Source of the DNA: Diplonema papillatum
Lineage: Eukaryota > Euglenozoa > Diplonemea > Diplonemida > Diplonemidae
Assembly (NCBI GenBank): GCA_030068145.1
Contig: JAPJBO010000245.1
Location: forward strand, 186,001-250,000
Length of the DNA stretch: 64,000 bases
Direction: 5' to 3'
The position numbers and the translations under genes are program-made. Below are positions 33,071 to 44,400 of this stretch, piece after piece; positions within the stretch are counted from its first letter, which is position 1; the number at the start of each line of letters is the position of its first letter. The notes under the pieces were generated by a model. It had not been told where the DNA came from. It saw nothing but the letters and a program-made list of their open reading frames with translations, and did not search any database.

Positions 33071-34368
33071 CGTATCTCCGGCAAAATCACACCCCACCCA
33101 AGCCCAGCTGCCGCACACGGCGAAGAAGGAGCGGCGCGTCTGCAAACCGTAGCGGCGAACCCAGGTCGGCCGCGTGACGCCTCCATCAGGGAAGAGGCGC
33201 TCCAAAGCACAAGTTGTGTGCTGGGGTGCAACTCAAGAACAACAGAGAACAGACGCTTGCTCACAAAATTACGTACTTGTGCCGTACGCGCAAGTATGAA
33301 CTGGGGTACGTTCGGGTTTTCGACGAGGCAGCATGCGCAACAGACTCGTCAGCTATTCCCTGCAGTATTTGCATACATGCAGGGGTTCTTTTCAACGGGA
33401 AAGGAGGGAGGTTCTTTCTTTTTTTTTTTTTTGGAGTTAAAGTTCGCTTGAAATACCGGGGTTTTAGGGTTTTTGAGGGTCGTTTTTTTGTGTTTTCGAC
33501 TCCCGAATGGACGTACAGATTGGTGTCTTTCGACCTTCCTTGTGTGCTTGTGAAGTTCAGCTTAGTTTTTTTTGTTTTTTTTAATAAATAGGTCTACCGG
33601 CGAACTTCGTTCAGTCAGTTGCCGGTGATGGATCTTTTTCGATCGAGCCCGGACGTCCTCCCAATCCCCCCGACTCATGTGCAAGCGTTCGTTTCGTTCT
33701 TCTGCGCCGAGGGCGCCGTGTGTCTACGGCCGCCTTCGGGACCACCGAGTCCGAGGACTGTGCGTGAGTGGTACAGCCTGTTTTTCATAAGCGTTGCATG
33801 AAACTCACACCCCCCCCCTCCCCCCATTCCTGGGCTTGTCGACTCGTTCGATTTTTCTTCTTCTCAGCGTGCTACATAAGGGGTTTGCACGCAAGAAGAG
33901 TACGGGCGATTAGGTGGACGGTCTGGATGCCCGTCGAGACGCCCGAGACTCGTACTCCCCCGCGTGTCGGTTGCTGTGTTGTAGGCAGGCGAGGTGAGCG
34001 GAATGCGCCGGCCGGGGGGTGGTTCCAGCGTTTGTTGTGGTTAGAGGTTCGGTGTGTAAGGGTCTCCGGTTGACCATTGAGGCTGTGAGGCGGGTAGTAT
34101 GAGGGATGTAGGTATGATCACACACTTTAACTACGGCTAGCCAAGTTGTAATTGTTGCGACCGACACCAAGAAGAAGTTCCCTCCCATCCGCGGCACTAC
34201 TACGAGAGGCTCACCCTCGTGAGGATAACCGTGTGCAGGCTTGGGGTCCACCATTGCCGACTTGCTCAGCATTCCCAAACTGAGCGACTCGTGCTAGCAA
34301 GGAGTTAACCAACATGGCTCGTCGAGGAAATACGGGACTCTCACCCTCTCACCAGGCGCCGGCTCGCC
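33071..34368. other. Spacer, no recognised gene
   Basis: Short frames, T-runs near 33418 and 33565. No domain is visible. Confidence 0.4.
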
Positions 34369-34541
34369 ACGGTGAGGTCCAGCCTCAGAAGCTGGAGTAA
34401 AAGCTGGAGTTGAAAAGCGGGTGTCACCCCCGCTTTTCGGGTGTGGATTTACACGCGTTTTGGTTGTGGGACACCGGCTTTTCGGGTGTGACTCGGGCAC
34501 ACCCTCTTTAACTGCAGCTTCTGAGGCTGGACCTCACCGTG
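34369..34541. mobile_element. 173-bp MITE-like element with 27-bp perfect inverted ends
   Basis: The ends CACGGTGAGGTCCAGCCTC... (34369-34395) and its exact complement (34515-34541) flank an interior containing two further copies of CGCTTTTCGGGTGTG. No coding potential. Confidence 0.85.
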
Positions 34542-34689
34542 TGCTAACGCCGGGTCCGGCTCGCAAAGGAGCCCCCGGCCTCCGGGGATTCCCCCCAGCC
34601 AGGAACCTCGGCGGCACGCAAAGGCGAAACGGTGCTTTTGTTTTGCCCCCGAAAACAAGGGTGTGGAAGCACGTTCCACAGGCGGCGGC

Positions 34690-35449
34690 CACAGCTCGCG
34701 GTGAGCACCCCCCCCCCACCCGTTCTCAGACCAAGACATCTCGCAGAAGTGCGGGTCGTCTAGGGTCCCGGTCGGGCGCATCTAGAGAGCGCGAGTTTCC
34801 GAGGCTGTACTTAGGACTTTCCGCAGGCGGCGGCCACAGCTCGCGGTGGGCACCCCCCCCCCACCCGTTCTCAGACCAAGACATCTCGCAGAAGTGCGGG
34901 TCGTCTAGTGTCCCGGTCGGGCGCATCTAGAGAGCGCAGTTTCCGAGGCTGTACTTAGGACTTTCCGCAGGCGGCGGCCACAGCTGGATCGCAAGGACAC
35001 CGCCTTCGAGGCCGACGGTGCAAGGTTCGAGTCCCGCAGCTGGCATTTTTCTCGAGATCCAATCTTCAATCCAACCTTGAACTTTTTCCCAGGTTCATGC
35101 GGCACTGTTATGCGTGTCACGGTGACTGTACAACCTACTGTCGTAGAACTGCTACTCCGTCACGTCGAGTCCGTGCAACACCCCGTGGGTACCCCATCGG
35201 TTCTCAGACCAAGACATCGCAGAAGTGCAGGTCTTGAGAGCACGGGTCGCGAGGTGCTTCGAGGGAGCGCGCGTTTCCGAGGCTGTACCTAGGACGTTCC
35301 ACAGGCGGCCACGGCCGAGTCGCCGTGGGTGCTCCGACCAAGACATCGCCGAAGTGCAGGTCGTCTAGGGTCCCAGCGCGAGTTTCCGAGGCGAGCACGT
35401 TCCGCAGGCGGCGGCCACAGCCGGATCGCCGTGGGTGCCCCACCCGTTC
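34690..35449 (-). repeat. Iterated decayed copies of the 3' end of the giant gene
   Basis: The sequence that encodes the giant protein's last ~30 residues (DKYSLGNSRSLDAPDRD...DLHFCDVLV) recurs downstream at about 34723-34830, 34868-34975, 35199-35310 and 35330-35440, each with the flank TTCTCAGACCAAGACATC or close to it. The first two are spaced 145 bp apart and nearly identical. The others carry short gaps. The frames are shifted, so they are not extra exons of the same reading frame. Confidence 0.85.
34977..35050 (+). pseudogene. tRNA-Arg-like 3' remnant with Pol III-type T-run
   Basis: TGGATCGCAAGGACACC resembles the D region of eukaryotic tRNA-Arg, CCTTCGAGG could hold a UCG anticodon, and GCAAGGTTCGAGTCCCGC is a B-box/T-loop. 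AGCTGGCA would be the acceptor 3' side, followed by TTTTT at 35046. The 5' part is replaced by the iterated repeat (identical up to CGGCCACAGCT), the anticodon stem pairs only partly and the T stem is poor. I read it as a broken tRNA gene joined at a short match. Confidence 0.35.
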
Positions 35450-38400
35450 TCAGACCAAGACATCGCAGAAGTGCAGGTCGTCTTGAGTGTACGGGTCCCG
35501 GTCGGGCGCATCGAGCGAGCGCGAGTTTCCGAGGCTGTACTTGTCCGTATCGAGGTCGGTGCCGCCGAACTTGGACTCGACTCCGCGGTGCGCTGTGTTC
35601 GTGTTCGTCGGGGAGAGCTCGTACGGCTTCTGAGGGGGCGCACGCGAGCGGTATACGGCCACTCCGATCGCGATGCAGACGCAAACGGCGACGACGCTGC
35701 AAATGACCAAAATGGCGATCCACACGGCTGTCGGCAGGCCGTCGTCCTCGGGGTCCGTGATTTCCGTCGACAGCGCGCAGATCTCGGCGCCGGCGGAGGA
35801 GATCGCCTCCAAGACGTACCCCCTGCTGCATCTGACCGGCGTGCACCGCCCGTTCAACTCGACTGCGCGGACGGCGTTGGCGGCCAAGCACTCCGTGTCG
35901 TCCATCACCGTCGCGTCTGTCTCCACGCCGCCATCCGCTGCATCAGCACCCAGTGCTGCCGACAGCTCCGCGTCCTTAGAAACCTCCTGGTTCAGCGCGG
36001 TCGAGACGGTACTAAGACTGGTAACCTGCCCGTTCGTGATGCGGGTTTCAACCGCCATGTAAACAGACCCGCAGCTCGTTACGGATGCGATGATCTCCTC
36101 ACCGACGACCCTGCGAATGATCTCCAGCAGCCGTGCTTTGTTTTCCGCTCGCCGCACGACCTCGCATGCCCCGTTCTTCCACAAAAACTTCAAGAACGCT
36201 GTCGCCCTCACGGCGGCTACTTCCACCTCGGTCGTCTCCTGCGGCACGCATACAAACAAGGTCTGACCGTTGCTCACCGGATTCATAAACCCTGCAGAAC
36301 ACGAGCATTTCCCGGATACACACGTGGCTCGGGTGTCCGGAGCGGATTGGCCGATGGGTTGTTGGCAATTCGCGTCCAACGTGCAGTATGTGATGTCTTC
36401 GGTCGACACTCCATCAGGGGCCGGCGTCGCCGGCGACCGCGTCGGCACGCTGCCGGGCACGCCGGTGGCAGGAACTGCGGTTTCAGGTGCTCCGGTGGCA
36501 GGCGCATCGCTGGGCGCACCGGTTGCGGGTGGCTTTGTCGCGGGTGCAATAGTCTGCGGGACCAGCGTTTCAGGAGCGTCGGTGGCTGGTGCGCTGCTGG
36601 GGATTTTGGTTGCTGGGGCGGTGCTCGGCGTAGTCGTGCCGGGTGCATTGCTCGGTGCATTGGTGGCGGGCGGGTCAGTCGCGGGTGCAATAGTTGCTGG
36701 CGCCAACGTCTCAGGTGCTCCTGTCGCCGGTGCGCTACTCGGGGCATCAGTTGCAGGGGCACTGCTGGGGATGTCGGTTGCCGGGGAGGTGCTCGGTGTA
36801 GCAGTGGCAGGTGCGCTGCTGGGTGCATCGGTGGCAGGTGGGTTTGTCGCGGGTGCAATAGTTGCTGGTGCCACCGTTTCAGGTGCCGACGTTTCAGGTG
36901 CCAAAGTTTCAGGTGCTTCTGTGGCCGGTGCGCTACTTGGAACATCAGTTGCTGGGGCACTGCTGGGGGTGTCGGTTGCCGGGGCGGTGCTTGGTGTACC
37001 AGTGGCAGGTGCACTGCTGGGCACACCGGTGGCAGGTGGGTTTGTCGCGGGTGCAATCGTTGCCGGTGCCAACGTTTCAGGTGCCGCCGTTTCAGGTGCC
37101 AACGTTTCAGGTGCCAACGTTTCAGGTGCCAACGTTTCAGGTGCCAAAGTTTCAGGTGCTTCTGTAGCCGGTGCGCTACTTGGAACATCAGTTGCTGGGG
37201 CACTGCTGGGGGTGTCGGTTGCCGGGGCGGTGCTTGGTGTACCAGTGGCAGGTGCACTGCTGGGCACACCGGTGGCAGGTGGGTTTGTCGCGGGTGCAAT
37301 AGTTGCTGGTGACAACGTTTCAGGTGCCGACGTTTCAGGTGCCACCGTTTCAGGTGCCGACGTTTCAGGTGCCAACGTTTCAGGCGCCAACGTTTCAGGT
37401 GCTCCTGTGGCCGGTGCGCTACTTGGAACATCAGTTGCTGGGGAACTGCTGGGGGTGTCGGTTGCCGGGGAGTTGCTCGGTGTAGCAGTGGCAGGTGCAC
37501 TGCTGGGCGCACCGGTGGCAGGTGGGTTTGTCGCGGGTGCAATAGTTGCTGGTGCCAACGTTTCAGGTGCCGACGTTTCCGGTGCCGACGTTTCAGGTGC
37601 CACCGTTTCGGGTGACGACGTTTCAGGTGCCAACGTTTCAGGTGCTTCTGTGGCCGGTGCGCTACTTGGAACATCAGTTGCTGGGGCACTGCTGGGGGTG
37701 TCGGTTGCCGGGGAGGTGCTCGGTGTAGCAGTGGCAGGTGCACTGCTGGGCGCACCGGTGGCAGGTGGGTTTGTCGCGGGTGCAATAGTTGCTGGTGACA
37801 ACGTTTCAGGTGCCGACGTTTCAGGTGCCACCGTTTCAGGTGCCGACGTTTCAGGTGCCAACGTTTCAGGCGCCAACGTTTCAGGTGCTCCTGTGGCCGG
37901 TGCGCTACTTGGAACATCAGTTGCTGGGGAACTGCTGGGGGTGTCGGTTGCCGGGGAGGTGCTCGGTGTAGCAGTGGCAGGTGCACTGCTGGGCGCACCG
38001 GTGGCAGGTGGGTTTGTCGCGGGTGCAATAGTTGCTGGTGCCAACGTTTCAGGTGCCGACGTTTCCGGTGCCGACGTTTCAGGTGCCACCGTTTCAGGTG
38101 ACGACGTTTCAGGTGCCAACGTTTCAGGCGCCAACGTTTCAGGTGCTTCTGTGGCCGGTGCGCTACTTGGAACATCAGTTGCTGGGGCACTGCTGGGGGT
38201 GTCGGTTGCCGGGGAGTTGCTCGGTGTAGCAGTGACAGGTGCACTGCTGGGCGCACCGGTGGCAGGTGGGTTTGTCGCGGGTGCAATAGTTGCTGGTGCC
38301 AACGTTTCAGGTGCCGACGTTTCCGGTGCCGACGTTTCAGGTGCCACCGTTTCGGGTGACGACGTTTCAGGTGCCAACGTTTCAGGTGCTTCTGTGGCCG

Positions 38401-41400
38401 GTGCGCTACTTGGAACATCAGTTGCTGGGGCACTGCTGGGGGTGTCGGTTGCCGGGGAGGTGCTCGGTGTAGCAGTGGCAGGTGCACTGCTGGGCGCACC
38501 GGTGGCAGGTGGGTTTGTCGCGGGTGCAATAGTTGCTGGTGCCAACGTTTCAGGTGCCGACGTTTCCGGTGCCGACGTTTCAGGTGCCACCGTTTCGGGT
38601 GACGACGTTTCAGGTGCCAACGTTTCAGGTGCTTCTGTGGCCGGTGCGCTACTTGGAACATCAGTTGCTGGGGCACTGCTGGGGGTGTCGGTTGCCGGGG
38701 AGGTGCTCGGTGTAGCAGTGGCAGGTGCACTGCTGGGCGCACCGGTGGCAGGTGGGTTTGTCGCGGGTGCAATAGTTGCTGGTGCCAACGTTTCAGGTGC
38801 CGACGTTTCAGGTGCCGACGTTTCAGGTGCCACGTTTCAGGTGCCAACGTTTCAGGCGCCAACGTTTCAGGTGCTTCTGTGGCCGGTGCGCTACTTGGAA
38901 CATCAGTTGCTGGGGCACTGCTGGGGGTGTCGGTTGCCGGGGAGGTGCTCGGTGTAGCAGTGGCAGGTGCACTGCTGGGCGCACCGGTGGCAGGTGGGTT
39001 TGTCGCGGGTGCAATAGTTGCTGGTGCCAACGTTTCAGGTGCCGACGTTTCAGGTGCCGACGTTTCAGGTGCCGACGTTTCAGGTGCCGACGTTTCAGGT
39101 GCCAACGTTTCAGGTGCCAACGTTTCAGGTGCCAAAGTTTCAGGTGCTTCTGTGGCCGGTGCGCTACTTGGAGCATCAGTTGCTGGGGCACTGCTGGGGG
39201 TGTCGGTTGCCGGGGAGGTGCTCGGTGTAGCAGTTGCAGGTGCACTGCTGGGCGCACCGGTGGCAGGTGGGTTTGTCGCGGGTGCAATAGTTGCTGGTGC
39301 CAACGTTTCAGGTGCCGACGTTTCAGGTGCCAACGTTTCAGGTGCCGACGTTTCAGGTGCCAACGTTTCAGGCGCCAACGTTTCAGGTGCTTCTGTGGCC
39401 GGTGCGCTACTTGGAGCATCAGTTGCTGGGGCACTGCTGGGGGTGTCGGTTGCCGGGGAGGTGCTCGGTGTAGCAGTGGCAGGTGCACTGCTGGGCGCAC
39501 CGGTGGCAGGTGGGTTTGTCGCGGGTGCAATAGTTGCTGGTGCCAACGTTTCAGGTGCCGACGTTTCAGGTGCCGACGTTTCAGGTGCCGACGTTTCAGG
39601 TGCCACCGTTTCAGGTGCCGACGTTTCAGGTGCCAACGTTTCAGGCGCCAACGTTTCAGGTGCTTCTGTGGCCGGTGCGCTACTCGGAGCATCAGTTGCT
39701 GGGGCACTGCTGGGGGTGTCGGTTGCCGGGGAGGTGCTCGGTGTAGCAGTTGCAGGTGCACTGCTGGGCGCACCGGTGGCAGGTGGGTTTGTCGCGGGTG
39801 CAATAGTTGCTGGTGCCAACGTTTCAGGTGCCGACGTTTCAGGTGCCAACGTTTCAGGTGCCGACGTTTCAGGTGCCGACGTTTCAGGTGCCAACGTTTC
39901 AGGTGCCGACGTTTCAGGTGCCAACGTTTCAGGCGCCAACGTTTCAGGTGCTTCTGTGGCCGGTGCGCTACTTGGAGCATCAGTTGCTGGGGCACTGCTG
40001 GGGGTGTCGGTTGCCGGGGAGGTGCTCGGTGTAGCAGTTGCAGGTGCACTGCTGGGCGCACCGGTGGCAGGTGGGTTTGTCGCGGGTGCAATAGTTGCTG
40101 GTGCCAACGTTTCAGGTGCCGACGTTTCAGGTGCCAACGTTTCAGGTGCCGACGTTTCAGGTGCCAACGTTTCAGGTGCCAACGTTTCAGGCGCCAACGT
40201 TTCAGGTACTTCTGTGGCCGGTGCGCTACTTGGAGCATCAGTTGCTGGAGCACTGCTGGGGGTGTCGGTTGCCGGGGAGGTGCTCGGTGTAGCAGTGGCA
40301 GGTGCGCTGCTGGGTGCATCGGTGGCAGGTGGGTTTGTCGCGGGTGCAATAGTTGCTGGTGCCAACGTTTCAGGTGCCAACGTTTCAGGTGCCGACGTTT
40401 CAGGTGCCGACGTTTCAGGTGCCAACGTTTCAGGCGCCAACGTTTCAGGTGCTTCTGTGGCCGGTGCGCTACTTGGAGCATCAGTTGCTGGGGCACTGCT
40501 GGGGGTGTCGGTTGCCGGGGAGGTGCTCGGTGTAGCAGTTGCAGGTGCACTGCTGGGCGCACCGGTGGCAGGTGGGTTTGTCGCGGGTGCAATAGTTGCT
40601 GGTGCCAACGTTTCAGGTGCCGACGTTTCAGGTGCCAACGTTTCAGGTGCCGACGTTTCAGGTGCCAACGTTTCAGGTGCCAACGTTTCAGGCGCCAACG
40701 TTTCAGGTACTTCTGTGGCCGGTGCGCTACTTGGAGCATCAGTTGCTGGAGCACTGCTGGGGGTGTCGGTTGCCGGGGAGGTGCTCGGTGTAGCAGTTGC
40801 AGGTGCACTGCTGGGCGCACCGGTGGCAGGTGGGTTTGTCGCGGGTGCAATAGTTGCTGGTGCCAACGTTTCAGGTGCCGACGTTTCAGGTGCCAACGTT
40901 TCAGGTGCCGACGTTTCAGGTGCCAACGTTTCAGGTGCCAACGTTTCAGGCGCCAACGTTTCAGGTACTTCTGTGGCCGGTGCGCTACTTGGAGCATCAG
41001 TTGCTGGAGCACTGCTGGGGGTGTCGGTTGCCGGGGAGGTGCTCGGTGTAGCAGTGGCAGGTGCGCTGCTGGGTGCATCGGTGGCAGGTGGGTTTGTCGC
41101 GGGTGCAATAGTTGCTGGTGCCAACGTTTCAGGTGCCAACGTTTCAGGTGCCGACGTTTCAGGTGCCGACGTTTCAGGTGCCAACGTTTCAGGCGCCAAC
41201 GTTTCAGGTGCTTCTGTGGCCGGTGCGCTACTCGGAGCATCAGTTGCTGGGGCACTGCTGGGGGTGTCGGTTGCCGGGGAGGTGCTCGGTGTAGCAGTGG
41301 CAGGTGCGCTGCTGGGTGCATCGGTGGGAGGTGGGTTTGTCGCGGGTGCAATGGTTGCTGGTGCCACCGTTTCAGGTGCTCCTGTGGCTGGTGCACTGCT

Positions 41401-44400
41401 GGGTGCATCTGTTGGTGGTGCATCGGTGGCTGGTGCAACTGAGGGCACGTCCGTTGCTGGTGCTTCTGTTGCAGGCGCACTGCTGGGTGCATCTGTTGGT
41501 GGTGCGTCCGTTGGTGGGGCTTCGGTTGCTGGTGCGTTGGTTCCTGGTGCATCTGTTGCTGGAGCACTGCTGGGTGCATCCGATAGCGGTGCATCGGTCG
41601 CTGGTGCAGCTGAGGGCACGTCAGTTGCTGGTGCTTCTGTTGCAGGTGCACTGCTGGGTGCATCAGTTGGTGGTGCATCGGTGGCTGGTGCAACTGAGGG
41701 CACGTCCGTTGCTGGTGCGTCTGTGGCAGGCGCACTGCTGGGTGCATCTGTTGGCGGTGCGTCCGTTGGTGGGGCTTCAGTTGCTGGTGCGTTGGTTGCT
41801 GGTGCGTCTGTTGCTGGAGCACTGCTGGGTGCATCCGATAGCGGTGCATCGGTCGCTGGTGCAGCTGAGGGCACGTCAGTTGCTGGTGCTTCTGTTGCAG
41901 GTGCACTGCTGGGTGCATCAGTTGGTGGTGCATCGGTGGCTGGTGCAACTGAGGGCACGTCCGTTGCTGGTGCGTCTGTGGCAGGCGCACTGCTGGGTGC
42001 ATCTGTTGGTGGTGCGTCCGTTGGTGGGGCTTCAGTTGCTGGTGCGTTGGTTGCTGGTGCAGCTGTTGCTGGAGCACTGCTGGGTGCATCCGATAGCGGT
42101 GCATCGGTCGCTGGTGCAGCTGAGGGCACGTCAGTTGCTGGTGCTTCTGTAGCAGGTGCACTGCTGGGTGCATCGGTTGGTGGTGCATCGGTGGCTGGTG
42201 CAACTGAGGGCACGTCCGTTGCTGGTGCGTCTGTGGCAGGCGCACTGCTGGGTGCATCTGTTGGTGGTGCGTCCGTTGGTGGGGCTTCAGTTGCTGGTGC
42301 GTTGGTTGCTGGTGCAGCTGTTGCTGGAGCACTGCTGGGTGCATCCGATAGCGGTGCATCGGTCGCTGGTGCAGCTGAGGGCACGTCAGTTGCTGGTGCT
42401 TCTGTTGCAGGTGCACTGCTGGGTGCATCAGTTGGTGGTGCGTTGGTTGCTGGTGCAGCTGTTGCTGGAGCACTGCTGGGTGCATCCGATAGCGGTGCAT
42501 CGGTCGCTGGTGCAGCTGAGGGCACGTCAGTTGCTGGTGCTTCTGTTGCAGGTGCACTGCTGGGTGCATCAGTTGCTGGTGCGTTGGTTGCTGGTGCAGC
42601 TGTTGCTGGAGCACTGCTGGGTGCATCCGATAGCGGTGCATCGGTCGCTGGTGCAGCTGAGGGCACGTCAGTTGCTGGTGCTTCTGTTGCAGGTGCACTG
42701 CTGGGTGCATCAGTTGGTGGTGCATCGGTGGCTGGTGCAACTGAGGGCACGTCCGTTGCTGGTGCTTCTGTAGCAGGTGCACTGCTGGGTGCATCGGTTG
42801 ATGGTGCATCGGTGGCTGGTGCAACTGAGGGCACGTCCGTTGCTGGTGCTTCTGTAGCAGGCGCACTGCTGGGTGCATCTGTTGGTGGTGCGTCCGTTGG
42901 TGGGGCTTCGGTTGCTGGTGCGTTGGTTGCTGGTGCGTCTGTTGCTGGAGCACTGCTGGGTGCATCCGATAGCGGTGCATCGGTCGCTGGTGCAGCTGAG
43001 GGCACGTCAGTTGCTGGTGCTTCTGTAGCAGGTGCACTGCTGGGTGCATCTGTTGGTGGTGCGTCCGTTGGTGGGGCTTCGGTTGCTGGTGCGTTGGTTG
43101 CTGGTGCGTCTGTTGCTGGAGCACTGCTGGGTGCATCCGATAGCGGTGCATCGGTCGCTGGTGCAGCTGAGGGCACGTCAGTTGCTGGTGCTTCTGTTGC
43201 AGGTGCACTGCTGGGTGCATCAGTTGGTGGTGCATCGGTGGCTGGTGCAACTGAGGGCACGTCCGTTGCTGGTGCGTCTGTGGCAGGCGCACTGCTGGGT
43301 GCATCTGTTGGCGGTGCGTCCGTTGGTGGGGCTTCAGTTGCTGGTGCGTTGGTTGCTGGTGCAGCTGTTGCTGGAGCACTGCTGGGTGCATCCGATAGCG
43401 GTGCATCTGTCGCTGGTGCAGCTGAGGGCACGTCAGTTGCTGGTGCTCCTGTAGCAGGTGCACTGCTGGGTGCATCGGTTGATGGTGCATCGGTGGCTGG
43501 TGCAACTGAGGGCACGTCCGTTGCTGGTGCGTCTGTGGCAGGCGCACTGCTGGGTGCATCTGTTGGTGGTGCGTCCGTTGGTGGGGCTTCAGTTGCTGGT
43601 GCGTTGGTTGCTGGTGCAGCTGTTGCTGGAGCACTGCTGGGTGCATCCGATAGCGGTGCATCTGTCGCTGGTGCAGCTGAGGGCACGTCAGTTGCTGGTG
43701 CTCCTGTAGCAGGTGCACTGCTGGGTGCATCGGTTGATGGTGCATCGGTGGCTGGTGCAACTGAGGGCACGTCCGTTGCTGGTGCGTCTGTGGCAGGCGC
43801 ACTGCTGGGTGCATCTGTTGGTGGTGCGTCCGTTGGTGGGGCTTCAGTTGCTGGTGCGTTGGTTGCTGGTGCAGCTGTTGCTGGAGCACTGCTGGGTGCA
43901 TCCGATAGCGGTGCATCGGTCGCTGGTGCAGCTGAGGGCACGTCAGTTGCTGGTGCTTCTGTTGCAGGTGCACTGCTGGGTGCATCAGTTGCTGGTGCGT
44001 TGGTTGCTGGTGCAGCTGTTGCTGGAGCACTGCTGGGTGCATCCGATAGCGGTGCATCGGTCGCTGGTGCAGCTGAGGGCACGTCAGTTGCTGGTGCTTC
44101 TGTTGCAGGTGCACTGCTGGGTGCATCAGTTGGTGGTGCATCGGTGGCTGGTGCAACTGAGGGCACGTCCGTTGCTGGTGCTTCTGTAGCAGGTGCACTG
44201 CTGGGTGCATCGGTTGATGGTGCATCGGTGGCTGGTGCAACTGAGGGCACGTCCGTTGCTGGTGCTTCTGTAGCAGGCGCACTGCTGGGTGCATCTGTTG
44301 GTGGTGCGTCCGTTGGTGGGGCTTCGGTTGCTGGTGCGTTGGTTGCTGGTGCGTCTGTTGCTGGAGCACTGCTGGGTGCATCCGATAGCGGTGCATCGGT

